From assembly GCF_001890385.1 (NCBI RefSeq), contig NZ_CP018221.1, positions 3,087,501-3,151,500 on the forward strand: DNA of 64,000 bases, read 5' to 3'. The position numbers and the translations under genes are program-made. This document shows positions 44,691 to 53,644 of this stretch, one piece after another. Source of the stretch: Tardibacter chloracetimidivorans (GTDB lineage: Bacteria > Pseudomonadota > Alphaproteobacteria > Sphingomonadales > Sphingomonadaceae). A model generated the notes under the pieces. That model searched no databases. It saw only the letters and a list, made by a program, of their open reading frames with translations, and was not told the origin of the DNA. The first letter of the stretch is position 1, and the number at the start of each line of letters is the position of its first letter.

Positions 44691-45766
44691 TCGTCCACTC
44701 CGCCTGTCGGAAATGCGGCGGGAATCGCCCAATCCGGGGCCGTCACGGCCAGCGCCTTGAAAAGCACGCCCATCTCCTCTGGAGAAGTAAGCCGGTTGAC
44801 GTCTTCGTCAATGGAGTCCGCCCGGTCCGGATTGGCGCGTTTCAGGGCGTCCGCTCGCGCCGACAGGCCCAGACCGGCGAGCAGCGCCGCCTGCGATACC
44901 GGGCCAAAAGTCCTCGCGCCCGTGCGACGGGCGACTTCGGCGAGCGCGGTGAAATCGACATGGGCCGTCAGATCGGCTTCCCCGATATCGGCAAAGACAT
45001 CGGCATAGCTGTGGCCTTTCACCGCCTGCAGCGTGTCGCCCACGGCCGGACCTTCATAGCCATAGTCGACGACCAGCATGGCGCCGCCCTGTCGGACGAT
45101 GCTCTGGGCCAGCGCCTCCATGATCGCGGCGCTCGCGGGTGACGCCTCCACGATCGCGCCTTCATGGCTATGGACGAGGCGGGGCGGGATCAGCGGATCG
45201 GCGGGCCGTCTTCCACTCGTCGGGACGAACCGGCCGTCATCGTCCAGCGTCACCACCCGTTCGCGCCAGCCCTTTAGGGTGCGGACAAACTGCCGGACCG
45301 GCAGCGCATCGAAGAACTCGTTCGCGATCACCAGCAGCGCATGGTCGTCCGGCAGGGTCGACACGTCGTCATGCCAGATCGCGTCGGGAATGCGCTGGCG
45401 CTGTTCGACGCGAAGGGCGGGGCTCGTCTCGACCAGATGGACAGACAGGGCCGCCATGCCGGGCACGCGGCTCGCCGCACGCCGGGCGTCGGCCATCAAC
45501 GTACCCCGGCCGGGGCCAAGCTCCACCAGCGCTGCCTTCGGCCGCCCGCTCCGGTTCCACAGATCGGCCGCCCAAAGGCCGATCAGTTCGCCGAACATCT
45601 GACTCGTCTCCGGTGCGGTGATGAAATCGCCCTCGCCGCCGAAAGGGATCCTAGTCGCATAATAATGCGCGTTCGCAATCGCCATGAAGGTCGCGATTGG
45701 AACCGCGCCTTCGCTTTGCGCAAGCTGTCGCAGCCGCACGGCGGCTGATCGGGATGGCAGGTCCAT
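44687..45766 (-). CDS. SAM-dependent methyltransferase, MidA/NDUFAF7 family
   Basis: A 359-residue protein (COG1565). The opening DFITAPETSQMFGELIGLWA, LVELGPGRGTLMADARRAAS (SAM-binding), NEFFDALPVRQFV and VVDYGYEGPAVGDTLQAVKG are characteristic. The mitochondrial homologue NDUFAF7 dimethylates an Arg of complex I subunit NDUFS2; the bacterial substrate is not firmly known. The ATG at 45766 is preceded by AAGGGAAAGG, while an in-frame upstream ATG at 45844 overlaps the divergent methyltransferase gene. In many alphaproteobacteria it directly follows lgt; here two genes lie between. Confidence 0.93.
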   Translation of the reverse strand: MDLPSRSAAVRLRQLAQSEGAVPIATFMAIANAHYYATRIPFGGEGDFITAPETSQMFGELIGLWAADLWNRSGRPKAALVELGPGRGTLMADARRAASRVPGMAALSVHLVETSPALRVEQRQRIPDAIWHDDVSTLPDDHALLVIANEFFDALPVRQFVRTLKGWRERVVTLDDDGRFVPTSGRRPADPLIPPRLVHSHEGAIVEASPASAAIMEALAQSIVRQGGAMLVVDYGYEGPAVGDTLQAVKGHSYADVFADIGEADLTAHVDFTALAEVARRTGARTFGPVSQAALLAGLGLSARADALKRANPDRADSIDEDVNRLTSPEEMGVLFKALAVTAPDWAIPAAFPTGGVDE

Positions 45767-45855
45767 GACCTTTCCCTTGCATAATGGATGGTGCATAGGA
45801 AAGCAGGTCTTTGGAGACCGGCCCGGCGGGACTCCGAAATTCAAGGCGATGGCCG

Positions 45856-46491
45856 ATGAAGGTCAACGGAAATCGATTTCGACGAAAGCGATTCCAGCAC
45901 TTCCTGGGCCTCATCCACCGCGCGGCGCAATCGAGGCAGGAGGTCCGGATCCTCGATATCGGCGGGACCAGGGATTATTGGGTCGCGCTGCAGGATATGT
46001 GGTCACCCTATCCGATCTCCGTCACCATCGTGAACATGGAGGGCGAGACGGGAGATGACGGGCCGTTCCGATTGAGGCTGGGTGATGCCTGCAACCTTTC
46101 CGAATATGCCGACAACAGCTTCGACATCGTCCATTCCAACAGCGTGATCGAGCATGTCGGCCGTTGGGAACAGATGAAGATGATGGCGGCCGAAGTCCGG
46201 CGGCTGGCCCCGGTCTATTATCTTCAGACGCCGGATTTCGCCTTTCCGGTTGAACCGCATTTCAGGACGGTCGGGTTCCACTGGTTACCCGAACAGGCGC
46301 GCGCCGCACTGATCCAGCGGCGGGGTTTCGGCTTCAGGAAAAAGGCGGCTTCAGTGGAAGAGGCGGTCACCAACATCCAGTCGGTGAACCTGCTGACCAA
46401 GGGACAGATGAAGGCCCTGTTCGGCGACGCCGTCATTTTTCACGAGCGATTTCTGGGCCTGCCCAAGTCGCTCATCGCCGTCCGCGAATAA
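45856..46491 (+). CDS. Class I SAM-dependent methyltransferase
   Basis: A 211-residue protein divergent from midA. Motif I is VRILDIGGTRDYWVALQDMW, with an unusual GGT for GxG, and post-I is SFDIVHSNSVIEHVGRWEQM. The C-terminal block FRTVGFHWLPEQARAALIQR resembles methyltransferases of sugar loci such as those in exopolysaccharide clusters. The ATG at 45856 is chosen over one at 45811 because the basic KVNGNRFRRKRF start is more family-like. It ends at the terminator shared with the convergent PEP-CTERM gene. Substrate unknown. Confidence 0.82.
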   Translation: MKVNGNRFRRKRFQHFLGLIHRAAQSRQEVRILDIGGTRDYWVALQDMWSPYPISVTIVNMEGETGDDGPFRLRLGDACNLSEYADNSFDIVHSNSVIEHVGRWEQMKMMAAEVRRLAPVYYLQTPDFAFPVEPHFRTVGFHWLPEQARAALIQRRGFGFRKKAASVEEAVTNIQSVNLLTKGQMKALFGDAVIFHERFLGLPKSLIAVRE

Positions 46492-46520
46492 AAAAACGAG
46501 GGGCGACCTTGGGCCGCCCC
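46490..46520 (-). terminator. Rho-independent terminator of the PEP-CTERM gene
   Basis: Read on the minus strand: GGGGCG, a 9-base loop, CGCCCC, then TCGTTTTTTTATT. The T7 run lies at 46490-46496, inside the end of the convergent methyltransferase gene, so the hairpin may stop both transcripts. Confidence 0.8.
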
Positions 46521-46550
46521 CCGCAATTGCACTCTCGAAGGAAAGGGCGT

Positions 46551-47972
46551 TCAGCCGACCGACGCGCGCGTCCCGCTGCGTGACCGGCGCATGAGCCAGC
46601 CCACCATGCCGAAACCGGCCACCAGCTGAACCCAGGTTTCCGGTTCAGGCACTGCACTCAGGACGTTGTTGGTTCCGGTATTGGAGCCTGTAGTGGTCTG
46701 TTGCAGCTGCTGGCTGGTCTGGCTGAAAGCGTCATTCTGCTGCACGCTCTGATCGTCGATCGCCACCATCTTGTAAGCCGAATTGGTCAACAGCACCGGA
46801 TCGTCAGGCGTCGGCGTCGGGGTGTTGAAACCGTTGTTGACGGTCGGGTCGTTCGATCCGATCGGTGACTGCGCAATGGTGTCCGGGTCCGGCAAGGTCG
46901 CGAGATTGGCCTGGTACCATGCCTCTATCGCCTGCTCGGCAAGGCTGCTGCTGATCGTGTTGGTCTTGTTGTTCGCCTGTTTCAGATTCGGGCTGTCCGA
47001 GACGGGGAGGCTCTTTGCTGTGTTTCCGCTCATTACGCCCGAAACATATCGCATCATGATCCAGCTTGTGTTGTTTGATCCCGGAATGGTGACGACGGTA
47101 TTGCCGGTCACCGATGCGTTACTGGTGTGATGAACGGTAATCCCGTGCCAGGCGGCCCCGACAACCGTGTTGTTCTTGATCGTGATGCCGGAATACGGCA
47201 GCTTGCCGCCCGACTGGTCGGTCACGAAGATGCCCTGCATCTGGGCGCCAAGCTTTCCGACGATGAGATTGCTTGAAATCTCGATGTTTTTGCTCGGCGC
47301 GTTCGTGCCGGCCGTCCACAATTGTATGCCATCGGGATGATCGCCTTTCACTGGCATGAAATCCCGGATGATATTCGAGCTGATCTTCACATTTTCACTT
47401 TGTGCAAGCACGACACCGTCGGACCGGACATTGTGGATCATGTTGCCGGTTATGACGACGCCGGTGCTCCTGCTGATGCCGATGCCGCGATGAAGTTCGG
47501 TGAAGTTCGACCCCGATACGGTGATGCCCGAACTGCCCTGGATATAGATGCCCAGACCGTCGTTCTGAGGGTTGCCATCCAGGCTTCCATAGGCCCGGAC
47601 GTTGCTCATGCTGATGTTGCTCGATCCGTACAGGGCAAGCGCCTTGCCCGCTTCCTTGATCGAGCCGGGGTTGGGCATATGAAAGGACACGGCATCGAAG
47701 CGCACGCCCGATGAATCCCTGACGACCGATTGGCCGCTGAACACGGCCGGTTTGCTGGGGTCGATCGATCGGAAGGTCACCGGTGTCGAAAACCGCCTCG
47801 ACTGGATCAGGAGCGTGCCGTAATTGCCCGGCGCAAGATCGAAGGTTTCACCCCCCTTTGCCGCCTTCAGGGCGGAGGCAAGCTGGGCGGCGCTGGAGAT
47901 TGTGACCGCGGATGCGATGCCCGGTGCGGCTACACATATCGCCGCGAGCACCGGAAGGTGCAACAGCTTCAT
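46551..47972 (-). CDS. Exported right-handed beta-helix protein with PEPxxW-CTERM sorting signal
   Basis: A 473-residue protein. A signal peptide (LLHLPVLAAICVAAPGIASA) precedes a right-handed parallel beta-helix domain of pectate-lyase/NosD type (about residues 30-310; repeating units such as GITVSGSNFTELHRGIGISR and GVVITGNMIHN). A Thr/Pro-rich linker follows, and the C-terminus is AVPEPETWVQLVAGFGMVGW plus a basic end, the PEP-CTERM (exosortase) form common in sphingomonads. It may act on polysaccharides at the cell surface, but no catalytic residues were identified. It is monocistronic with its own terminator, preceded by AAAGGA before the ATG at 47972. Confidence 0.88.
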   Translation of the reverse strand: MKLLHLPVLAAICVAAPGIASAVTISSAAQLASALKAAKGGETFDLAPGNYGTLLIQSRRFSTPVTFRSIDPSKPAVFSGQSVVRDSSGVRFDAVSFHMPNPGSIKEAGKALALYGSSNISMSNVRAYGSLDGNPQNDGLGIYIQGSSGITVSGSNFTELHRGIGISRSTGVVITGNMIHNVRSDGVVLAQSENVKISSNIIRDFMPVKGDHPDGIQLWTAGTNAPSKNIEISSNLIVGKLGAQMQGIFVTDQSGGKLPYSGITIKNNTVVGAAWHGITVHHTSNASVTGNTVVTIPGSNNTSWIMMRYVSGVMSGNTAKSLPVSDSPNLKQANNKTNTISSSLAEQAIEAWYQANLATLPDPDTIAQSPIGSNDPTVNNGFNTPTPTPDDPVLLTNSAYKMVAIDDQSVQQNDAFSQTSQQLQQTTTGSNTGTNNVLSAVPEPETWVQLVAGFGMVGWLMRRSRSGTRASVG

Positions 47973-48205
47973 CGTCGGTGGTCCTTTGAGAGAGAGAAAA
48001 CGGACGCCAATCTTCTTGTCATAGTCTGGAAGCCGTAATTTCCATACCAGGCCAGGTTGTTCTCCGCCGTATTTCTGACAGGATTCACCGAAGTGGGTTA
48101 AAATTCCGTTTACTACGTTCCGGGACCGCAACCGTCGCCCGGAACTAATAAAAGGTTAATTTTAATAAAGGGATAGGTCTTCGCCTATACTTTCTGCAGG
48201 CGATA

Positions 48206-48235
48206 AATGGGCGAAAAGCGCCCAAATCGCCCATT
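48206..48235. other. Inverted repeat between lgt end and PEP-CTERM gene start
   Basis: AATGGGCG and CGCCCATT (48206-48213, 48228-48235) flank a 14-base loop that itself contains a second pairing option (GGGCG with CGCCC). There is no U-run on either strand, so it is a weak terminator candidate for lgt at best. The rest of the 280-bp gap is AT-rich leader of the PEP-CTERM gene. Confidence 0.4.
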
Positions 48236-48252
48236 GTCGGCAGGTCGGGCGG

Positions 48253-49110
48253 TCAGCCCGCGCGCAGCCCCGCCCGCTTTCCGCTTGCCCGGCGACCGGC
48301 GGTGGCGATCAGATAGATGCCGCCCGCGATCATCGGCAGGGTCAGCGTCTGCCCCATTGTGAGCCCCCATGACAGCGTGCCGAGCTGGATGTCAGGCTCG
48401 CGGAAGAACTCCACGAAGAAGCGCGCCAGTCCATAGCCGAGCAGGAAGGTGCCGACCAGCATCCCCGGCTTGCGACGCGCATCGGTCTTGTAGAACAGGA
48501 ACCATAGCACTACGAAAAGCACGACGCCTTCCAGAACGAATTCGTAAAGCTGGCTTGGATGCCGGGGAAGATCGCCCGGCGCGCCGGGAAATATGACGCC
48601 CCAGCTTGCATCGGTGGGGCGGCCCCAAAGCTCGCCGTTGACGAAATTGGCCAGCCGCCCGAGGCCGAGGCCGATCGGCACCACACAGGCGACATAGTCG
48701 TGGATGCGCAGCCAGTCGAGCTTGTGCCGCCGCGCCATCAGGATGATCGCGAGGCTCACCCCGATGACGCCACCATGAAAGGACATGCCGCCCTCCCACA
48801 GCTTCACGATGTCGCCGGGGTGCTGAAGGAAGCGGGCGGGGTCGTAGAACAGCACATAGGCCAGTCGGCCGCCCAGGATGATGCCAAGCGTCGCCCAGGT
48901 GACCAGATCGTCCGCGTGACGGCGGGCCATGGGCGCGCCCGGCGCCTGCAGCAGGCGCAGCAGATACCACCAGCCGACGAGTATGCCCGCGATATAGGCA
49001 AGGCTGTACCAGCGGAGTTGAAGGAAGCCGAGGTCCAGAGCGATGGGAGAAAGGCCCAGCGATGTGAAATCGATCGCAGTGGCGACGTCAGCAAACAACC
49101 CGGACATCAA
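48253..49110 (-). CDS. lgt: Prolipoprotein diacylglyceryl transferase
   Basis: A 285-residue inner-membrane enzyme with about seven helices. It transfers diacylglyceryl from phosphatidylglycerol to the lipobox Cys of prolipoproteins. The signature [20 protein letters not shown] (Lgt signature) is complete, with [12 protein letters not shown] and a late [10 protein letters not shown] also present. ATG at 49110 or 49107. It is divergent from the molybdenum hydroxylase gene. Its usual partners midA and pgeF lie 2.5 kb further along on the same strand. Confidence 0.97.
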   Translation of the reverse strand: MMSGLFADVATAIDFTSLGLSPIALDLGFLQLRWYSLAYIAGILVGWWYLLRLLQAPGAPMARRHADDLVTWATLGIILGGRLAYVLFYDPARFLQHPGDIVKLWEGGMSFHGGVIGVSLAIILMARRHKLDWLRIHDYVACVVPIGLGLGRLANFVNGELWGRPTDASWGVIFPGAPGDLPRHPSQLYEFVLEGVVLFVVLWFLFYKTDARRKPGMLVGTFLLGYGLARFFVEFFREPDIQLGTLSWGLTMGQTLTLPMIAGGIYLIATAGRRASGKRAGLRAG

Positions 49111-49232
49111 TTCCCGTTCCCCCTCGCGGTTTGCGCCAGCATAGGCGGAGGGGCATGGCAGGGCAAAGGCAAAGCGGCAAGGCTTCCGTGCCCTCTAGCC
49201 AGTTTCGATGACCCATCCTATCAGTTGGCGCG

Positions 49233-51473
49233 ATGAGCCTGTTGTCCAAGCCGAAGATCGCAGTCGACCGTCGCGCCCTCCTGATCGGCGGCGGCGTGGG
49301 CGCAGGATTGCTCCTGGCATGGAGCGTCTGGCCGCGCGAACAGTCGATGAATCTCGCGGTGGGGGAAGGGGAGACCGCGCTTGGCGCGTTCCTCAAGATC
49401 GGGACGGATAACCGCATCACGGTCGCGGTGCCACAGGCGGAGATGGGTCAGGGCGTCTGGACTGTGCTGCCCCAGATATTGGCCGACGCTCTTGGCGCAA
49501 ATTGGTCGATGGTGGGGGTGGAGCCCGCGCCGATCGGTCCCGCCTATGCCAATGAACTGCTGCTCCGGCGGCTGGAGGAAATGGCGCTGCCGGGCTGGGC
49601 GGGACCGGCCGGACGGCTGCTCCGCTCCTGGCCTGAGGACGCGCGTCTTCTCCAGGCGACGGTCGGCTCCAGTTCCATTCCCGCCTTTCATGACAGCTTT
49701 GCCCGTGCCGGGCAGGTCGCGCGCGCCCTCCTGTGCCGCGCGGCGGCGGAGCGGTGGAACACCGACTGGAGAGAGCTTCAGGCCCGCAGCGGCTTCGTCG
49801 TGAACGGGGCGGAGCGGATCGCCTTCGGCGCGCTGGCGGAAGACGCTGCGGGCTTCGACCTCCCGCCGGAGATTCCAGCGCCCCATCCGTCCACGCCGCG
49901 CCTCGTCGGGCGTTCGGTGCCCCGTCTGGATACGCCGGCAAAGCTTGACGGCAGCGCACGCTTCGGGGCCGATGTGCGGCTGCCGAACATGGTCTATGCC
50001 TCGGTCCGCTCAGGCCCTCCGGGCGACAGCAGGCTGGTGTCGGCCGATGAAAAGGCAGCGAAAGCGTTGCGCGGCGTGGTGAAGGTGATCCGGGACGATC
50101 GCTGGATTGCCGTGGTCGGCGAAAGCTGGTGGGCGGCCAATCGCGCGCTGAACGTGCTCAAGCCGCGCTTTGAAACGCGCGGACGGCTGGCCGATAGCGC
50201 CGTGATCGGCAAGACGCTGCAAAATGCGCTCGACGATGGCCCCTCGGCAGACGCGGCGAACACCGGCGATGCGGAAAAATTGCTCGGCGGCAAGAATGTC
50301 ATATCCGCCAGCTATGACGTGCCGATGCTGGCCCATGGCTCACCGGAGACGCCGGGCGCGACGGTGCGCATCTCGGGCGATCGGTGCGAGATCTGGGCCG
50401 CCACCCAGTCTGCCACGCTGGTGCGAAATGCAGTTGCGTCGGCCATCGGTTTTCCGACGGAGGCGGTGGTCGTCTATCCGACGCTGGTGGGCGGCGGTTT
50501 CGGTCGCCTGCTCGATCCCCGCCCGGCGGTGCAGGCGGCGCTGATCGCGCGCCAGATGAAGCGGCCGGTCCAGCTTGTCTGGTCCAGGTTCGAGGACAGC
50601 GTCCACGACGCGATGCGCCCCCCGGCAATGGCGCGGATGCGTGCCGCGCTGACGCCCGACAAGACCATCGCCGCGTGGGAGGCGCTGATCGCCGCGCCCG
50701 ATTACCGAACGGCCTTCGTCCGCGCGCTGCTGCCGGGAGTATCGATCGACAAGGGCGCGAACGCGGATTCGATCGAGGGCGCGGTCCCGCCCTATGACAT
50801 TCCGGCGCTGAAGGTGGCGCATCGCTACGCGGACACCGGAGCTGAGCCGGGGGTCTGGCGGTCGGGCATGCACAGCGCCACCGCCTTTTTCACCGAATGC
50901 TTCATCGACGAGCTTGCCGCCGCTTCGGGGCTTGATCCGCTTTCTTTCCGCATCCGCATGCTGCGCAGCAAACCGCGCCATGCCGAAGCGTTGAAGACGG
51001 CGGCGGGCATCGGCGGCTTCGCGCCTTTTGCGGGCGAGGTGGCGCAAGGCCTCGCCGTCCACGAGACGGCAGGCGCGGTGGTGGCGGTGCTTGCCGAAGT
51101 CTCGATCAACAAGGATCAGGGCATCGATGTCGACCGGATTTTCTGCGCGGTCGATTGCGGGCGGGTCGTCAACCCCGATCTGGTCCGTCAGCAGATCGAA
51201 GGCGGGATCATATTCGCGCTCAACGGCGCGGTCGCGGGCGGCATCACCTGGTCCAAAGGCCTGGCGCAGCAGACGGCGCTTGGCGACATGGGTCCGCCGC
51301 GCATGGCCGACGCGCCTGAAATCACCGTGCAGATCATGGAGAGCGATGCGCCTCCCGCCGGGGTCAGCGGGGCCGCCGTGCCCCCCGTCGCGCCTGCGAT
51401 CGCCAATGCGGTCCACGCGGCCACCGGGCGGCGCGTCCGTCGCCTGCCGCTCGCCGTATCGGGCGGGGCATGA
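49233..51473 (+). CDS. Xanthine dehydrogenase-family molybdopterin-binding subunit (IorB-like), catalytic Glu absent
   Basis: A 746-residue protein like the large subunit of isoquinoline 1-oxidoreductase. A Tat-like start (DRRALLIGGGVGAGLLLAW) suggests export. Domains: IorB N-terminal half (QAEMGQGVWTVLPQILADAL), GGGFGRLLDP of the cofactor region, and the C-terminal half ending PPVAPAIANAVHAATGRRVR. At residues 710-713 the usual GVGE with the catalytic Glu reads GVSG. No IorA iron-sulfur subunit gene lies beside it. The stop overlaps the hemH start. Activity and substrate are therefore uncertain. Confidence 0.88.
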   Translation: MSLLSKPKIAVDRRALLIGGGVGAGLLLAWSVWPREQSMNLAVGEGETALGAFLKIGTDNRITVAVPQAEMGQGVWTVLPQILADALGANWSMVGVEPAPIGPAYANELLLRRLEEMALPGWAGPAGRLLRSWPEDARLLQATVGSSSIPAFHDSFARAGQVARALLCRAAAERWNTDWRELQARSGFVVNGAERIAFGALAEDAAGFDLPPEIPAPHPSTPRLVGRSVPRLDTPAKLDGSARFGADVRLPNMVYASVRSGPPGDSRLVSADEKAAKALRGVVKVIRDDRWIAVVGESWWAANRALNVLKPRFETRGRLADSAVIGKTLQNALDDGPSADAANTGDAEKLLGGKNVISASYDVPMLAHGSPETPGATVRISGDRCEIWAATQSATLVRNAVASAIGFPTEAVVVYPTLVGGGFGRLLDPRPAVQAALIARQMKRPVQLVWSRFEDSVHDAMRPPAMARMRAALTPDKTIAAWEALIAAPDYRTAFVRALLPGVSIDKGANADSIEGAVPPYDIPALKVAHRYADTGAEPGVWRSGMHSATAFFTECFIDELAAASGLDPLSFRIRMLRSKPRHAEALKTAAGIGGFAPFAGEVAQGLAVHETAGAVVAVLAEVSINKDQGIDVDRIFCAVDCGRVVNPDLVRQQIEGGIIFALNGAVAGGITWSKGLAQQTALGDMGPPRMADAPEITVQIMESDAPPAGVSGAAVPPVAPAIANAVHAATGRRVRRLPLAVSGGA

Positions 51474-52486
51474 ACAGCCTGCCGGATGCCCACCCGCCGG
51501 TCGCCCGGCCCGGCGTGGGCGTGCTGCTCGTCAATCTGGGCACGCCCGATGCGCCCACGCCTCGTGCGGTGAAGGCCTATCTGCGCGAGTTCCTGTCCGA
51601 CCCGCGCGTGGTCGAAATCCCTCCGCTCATTTGGCAGCCCATTTTGCGCGGCGTCATCCTCAACACCCGCCCAAGAAAATCCGCTCAAGCCTATTCGCTG
51701 GTGTGGGACCGCGCGCGCGACCTGTCGCCCCTGAAGGCGATCACGCAGGATCAGGCGGCGGCGCTGGCAGGCGCGTTCGGCGGCGGCGTCATCGTCGATT
51801 ACGCGATGCGCTATGGCACGCCGTCCATCGCTGAACGGCTCGCCGCGTTGAAGGACGCCGGGTGCGACCGGATCCTCGTCGCGCCGCTCTATCCGCAATA
51901 TTGCGCGGCGACGACCGCCACCGTGTTCGACGAGGTCGCGCGCGTGCTGGCCGGGATGCGCTGGCAACCGTCGCTTCGCTTCCTGCCGCCTTATCATGAC
52001 GATCCGGCCTATATCGCGGCGCTCGCGCAATCGGTGGACTCGGGGATCGCCGCGCTCGATTTCGAGCCCGAGCTGATCATCGCCAGCTTTCACGGCATGC
52101 CAGCGCGCACCCTTGCCCTCGGCGATCCCTATTACTGCCTGTGCCGGAAGACGGCGCGGCTTCTGGCCGAACGGCTGGAGCGGGACGTGCGGATCAGCTT
52201 CCAGTCGCGTTTCGGCCGGGCGAAGTGGCTGGAGCCCGCCACCGATACGGTGCTTCGGGAACTGCCCTCGGGCGGGGTCCGTTCCGTCGCGGTCATCGCA
52301 CCCGGCTTTGCAGCCGACTGTCTCGAAACGCTGGAAGAGTTGGCGATTCGCGGCCGCGACGGCTTTCTTGCCGCAGGCGGGGAACGCTTCGCCTATCTGC
52401 CGTGCCTAAATGCCGGCGAGGCCGGAGTGCGCATGCTGAAAATACTCCTTTCTGGGGAGCTTGCGGGCTGGGTTGCACAGACATAG
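51470..52486 (+). CDS. hemH: Ferrochelatase
   Basis: A 338-residue enzyme that inserts Fe2+ into protoporphyrin IX, the last step of protoheme synthesis. Seen are GVLLVNLGTPDAPTPRAVKA, MRYGTPSIAERL, LVAPLYPQYCAATTATVFDE, IIASFHGMPARTLALGDPYY (catalytic His) and FQSRFGRAKWLEPATDTVL. The C-terminal APGFAADCLETLEEL is also conserved. It starts four bases inside the end of the molybdenum hydroxylase gene, so the two are coupled, although a functional link is not obvious. Confidence 0.97.
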   Translation: MNSLPDAHPPVARPGVGVLLVNLGTPDAPTPRAVKAYLREFLSDPRVVEIPPLIWQPILRGVILNTRPRKSAQAYSLVWDRARDLSPLKAITQDQAAALAGAFGGGVIVDYAMRYGTPSIAERLAALKDAGCDRILVAPLYPQYCAATTATVFDEVARVLAGMRWQPSLRFLPPYHDDPAYIAALAQSVDSGIAALDFEPELIIASFHGMPARTLALGDPYYCLCRKTARLLAERLERDVRISFQSRFGRAKWLEPATDTVLRELPSGGVRSVAVIAPGFAADCLETLEELAIRGRDGFLAAGGERFAYLPCLNAGEAGVRMLKILLSGELAGWVAQT

Positions 52487-52521
52487 GCTGACATCGGTCG
52501 GCTAGTTGAAGGGAGCAGCAG

Positions 52522-53244
52522 GTGGGACGTATCGCGATTGTTACCGGTGGCACACGCGGGATCGGCGAGGCCATCTGCCTGGCCTTGAAGGATGCCGGCA
52601 TGACGGTTGCCGCCAACTATGGCGGCAATGACGAAAAGGCGCGCGCATTCACCGAGGAACACGGCATTCCCGCCTATAAATGGGACGTGTCCGACCATGA
52701 GGCCTGTCAGCGCGGCGTCGCCCGGGTCGTCGACGATCTCGGCCCGGTCGATGTGCTGGTCAACAACGCCGGCATCACCCGCGACGGCATCATGTTGAAG
52801 ATGACCTACGAGATGTGGAAGGAAGTCATCGACGTCAATCTCGGCGGCTGCTTTAACATGGCGAAGGCGGTGTTTCCCGGCATGCGCGAACGCGGCTGGG
52901 GCCGGATCGTCAATATCGGGTCGGTCAACGGCCAGGCGGGGCAATATGGCCAGGTGAATTACGCCGCCGCCAAGTCCGGCATTCACGGCTTCACCAAGGC
53001 TCTGGCGCAGGAAGGCGCGAAGTTCGGCGTCACCGTCAATGCGCTGGCTCCCGGCTATATCGATACGGAAATGGTCGCCGCCGTCCCGCAGGACGTGCTT
53101 GCGAAGATCGTCGCCCGGGTGCCGGTCGGCAGGCTGGGCCATGCCGATGAGATCGCCCGTGGCGTCGCCTTCCTCTGCGCCGATGAAGGGGCGTTCATCA
53201 CCGGCTCCACGCTGTCGATCAACGGCGGCCAGCACATGTATTGA
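52522..53244 (+). CDS. phaB: Acetoacetyl-CoA reductase (PhaB)
   Basis: A 240-residue classical SDR. NADPH loop IAIVTGGTRGIGEAICLALK, catalytic Ser in VNIGSVNGQAGQYGQ, Tyr and Lys in VNYAAAKSGIHGF and late PGYIDTEMVAAVPQDVL. It reduces acetoacetyl-CoA to (R)-3-hydroxybutyryl-CoA for polyhydroxybutyrate; the QYGQVNYAAAKSG block and length fit PhaB rather than FabG, though FabG is the alternative. GTG start with AAGGGAG about 9 bases upstream. No phaA or phaC is in the window. A small RHH gene follows 10 bases downstream. Confidence 0.92.
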   Translation: MGRIAIVTGGTRGIGEAICLALKDAGMTVAANYGGNDEKARAFTEEHGIPAYKWDVSDHEACQRGVARVVDDLGPVDVLVNNAGITRDGIMLKMTYEMWKEVIDVNLGGCFNMAKAVFPGMRERGWGRIVNIGSVNGQAGQYGQVNYAAAKSGIHGFTKALAQEGAKFGVTVNALAPGYIDTEMVAAVPQDVLAKIVARVPVGRLGHADEIARGVAFLCADEGAFITGSTLSINGGQHMY

Positions 53245-53254
53245 CGGGGCGCGC

Positions 53255-53470
53255 GTGGCCGGCAACGGACTGATCAAGAGATCGGTGAATCTTTTCGGTC
53301 ACGCCACCAGCATCAGCCTGGAGCCGGTCTTCTGGCGGGCGCTGAAGCGCGCCGCGGATGAAGAGGGCCTGCCGCTCAACACGCTGGTCGCGCGGATCGA
53401 CGAGGCGCGCACCACCAACTTGTCGAGCGCGATCCGCGTCTGGCTGTTCGAGCGGGCGCTTGGCCATTAG
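53255..53470 (+). CDS. Ribbon-helix-helix domain protein
   Basis: A 71-residue protein starting at GTG 53255. It contains KRSVNLFGHATSISLEPVFW and RALKRAADEEGLPLNTLVAR, with LSSAIRVWLFERAL at the end, the pattern of the RHH_4 family. These small proteins may bind DNA as dimers through the N-terminal strand. It follows phaB by 10 bases and is likely co-transcribed, so a role in regulating PHB or lipid metabolism is possible but not shown. Confidence 0.85.
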   Translation: MAGNGLIKRSVNLFGHATSISLEPVFWRALKRAADEEGLPLNTLVARIDEARTTNLSSAIRVWLFERALGH

Positions 53471-53644
53471 GACTCAAGCGCGGCGCGAAAGATAATCCAG
53501 AACCTTGTGCCAGAACCTTGAGAACGCCGCCTGCCGATCCCGGCAATGCCTCGCGCTGGACGAGACGGCCGAAGGCGTAAGAATTGCAGAGAGGCGATTT
53601 TGCGGTAATAGGGGCGGGCTATCCGCCGCTTCGTCTGACCCCCT

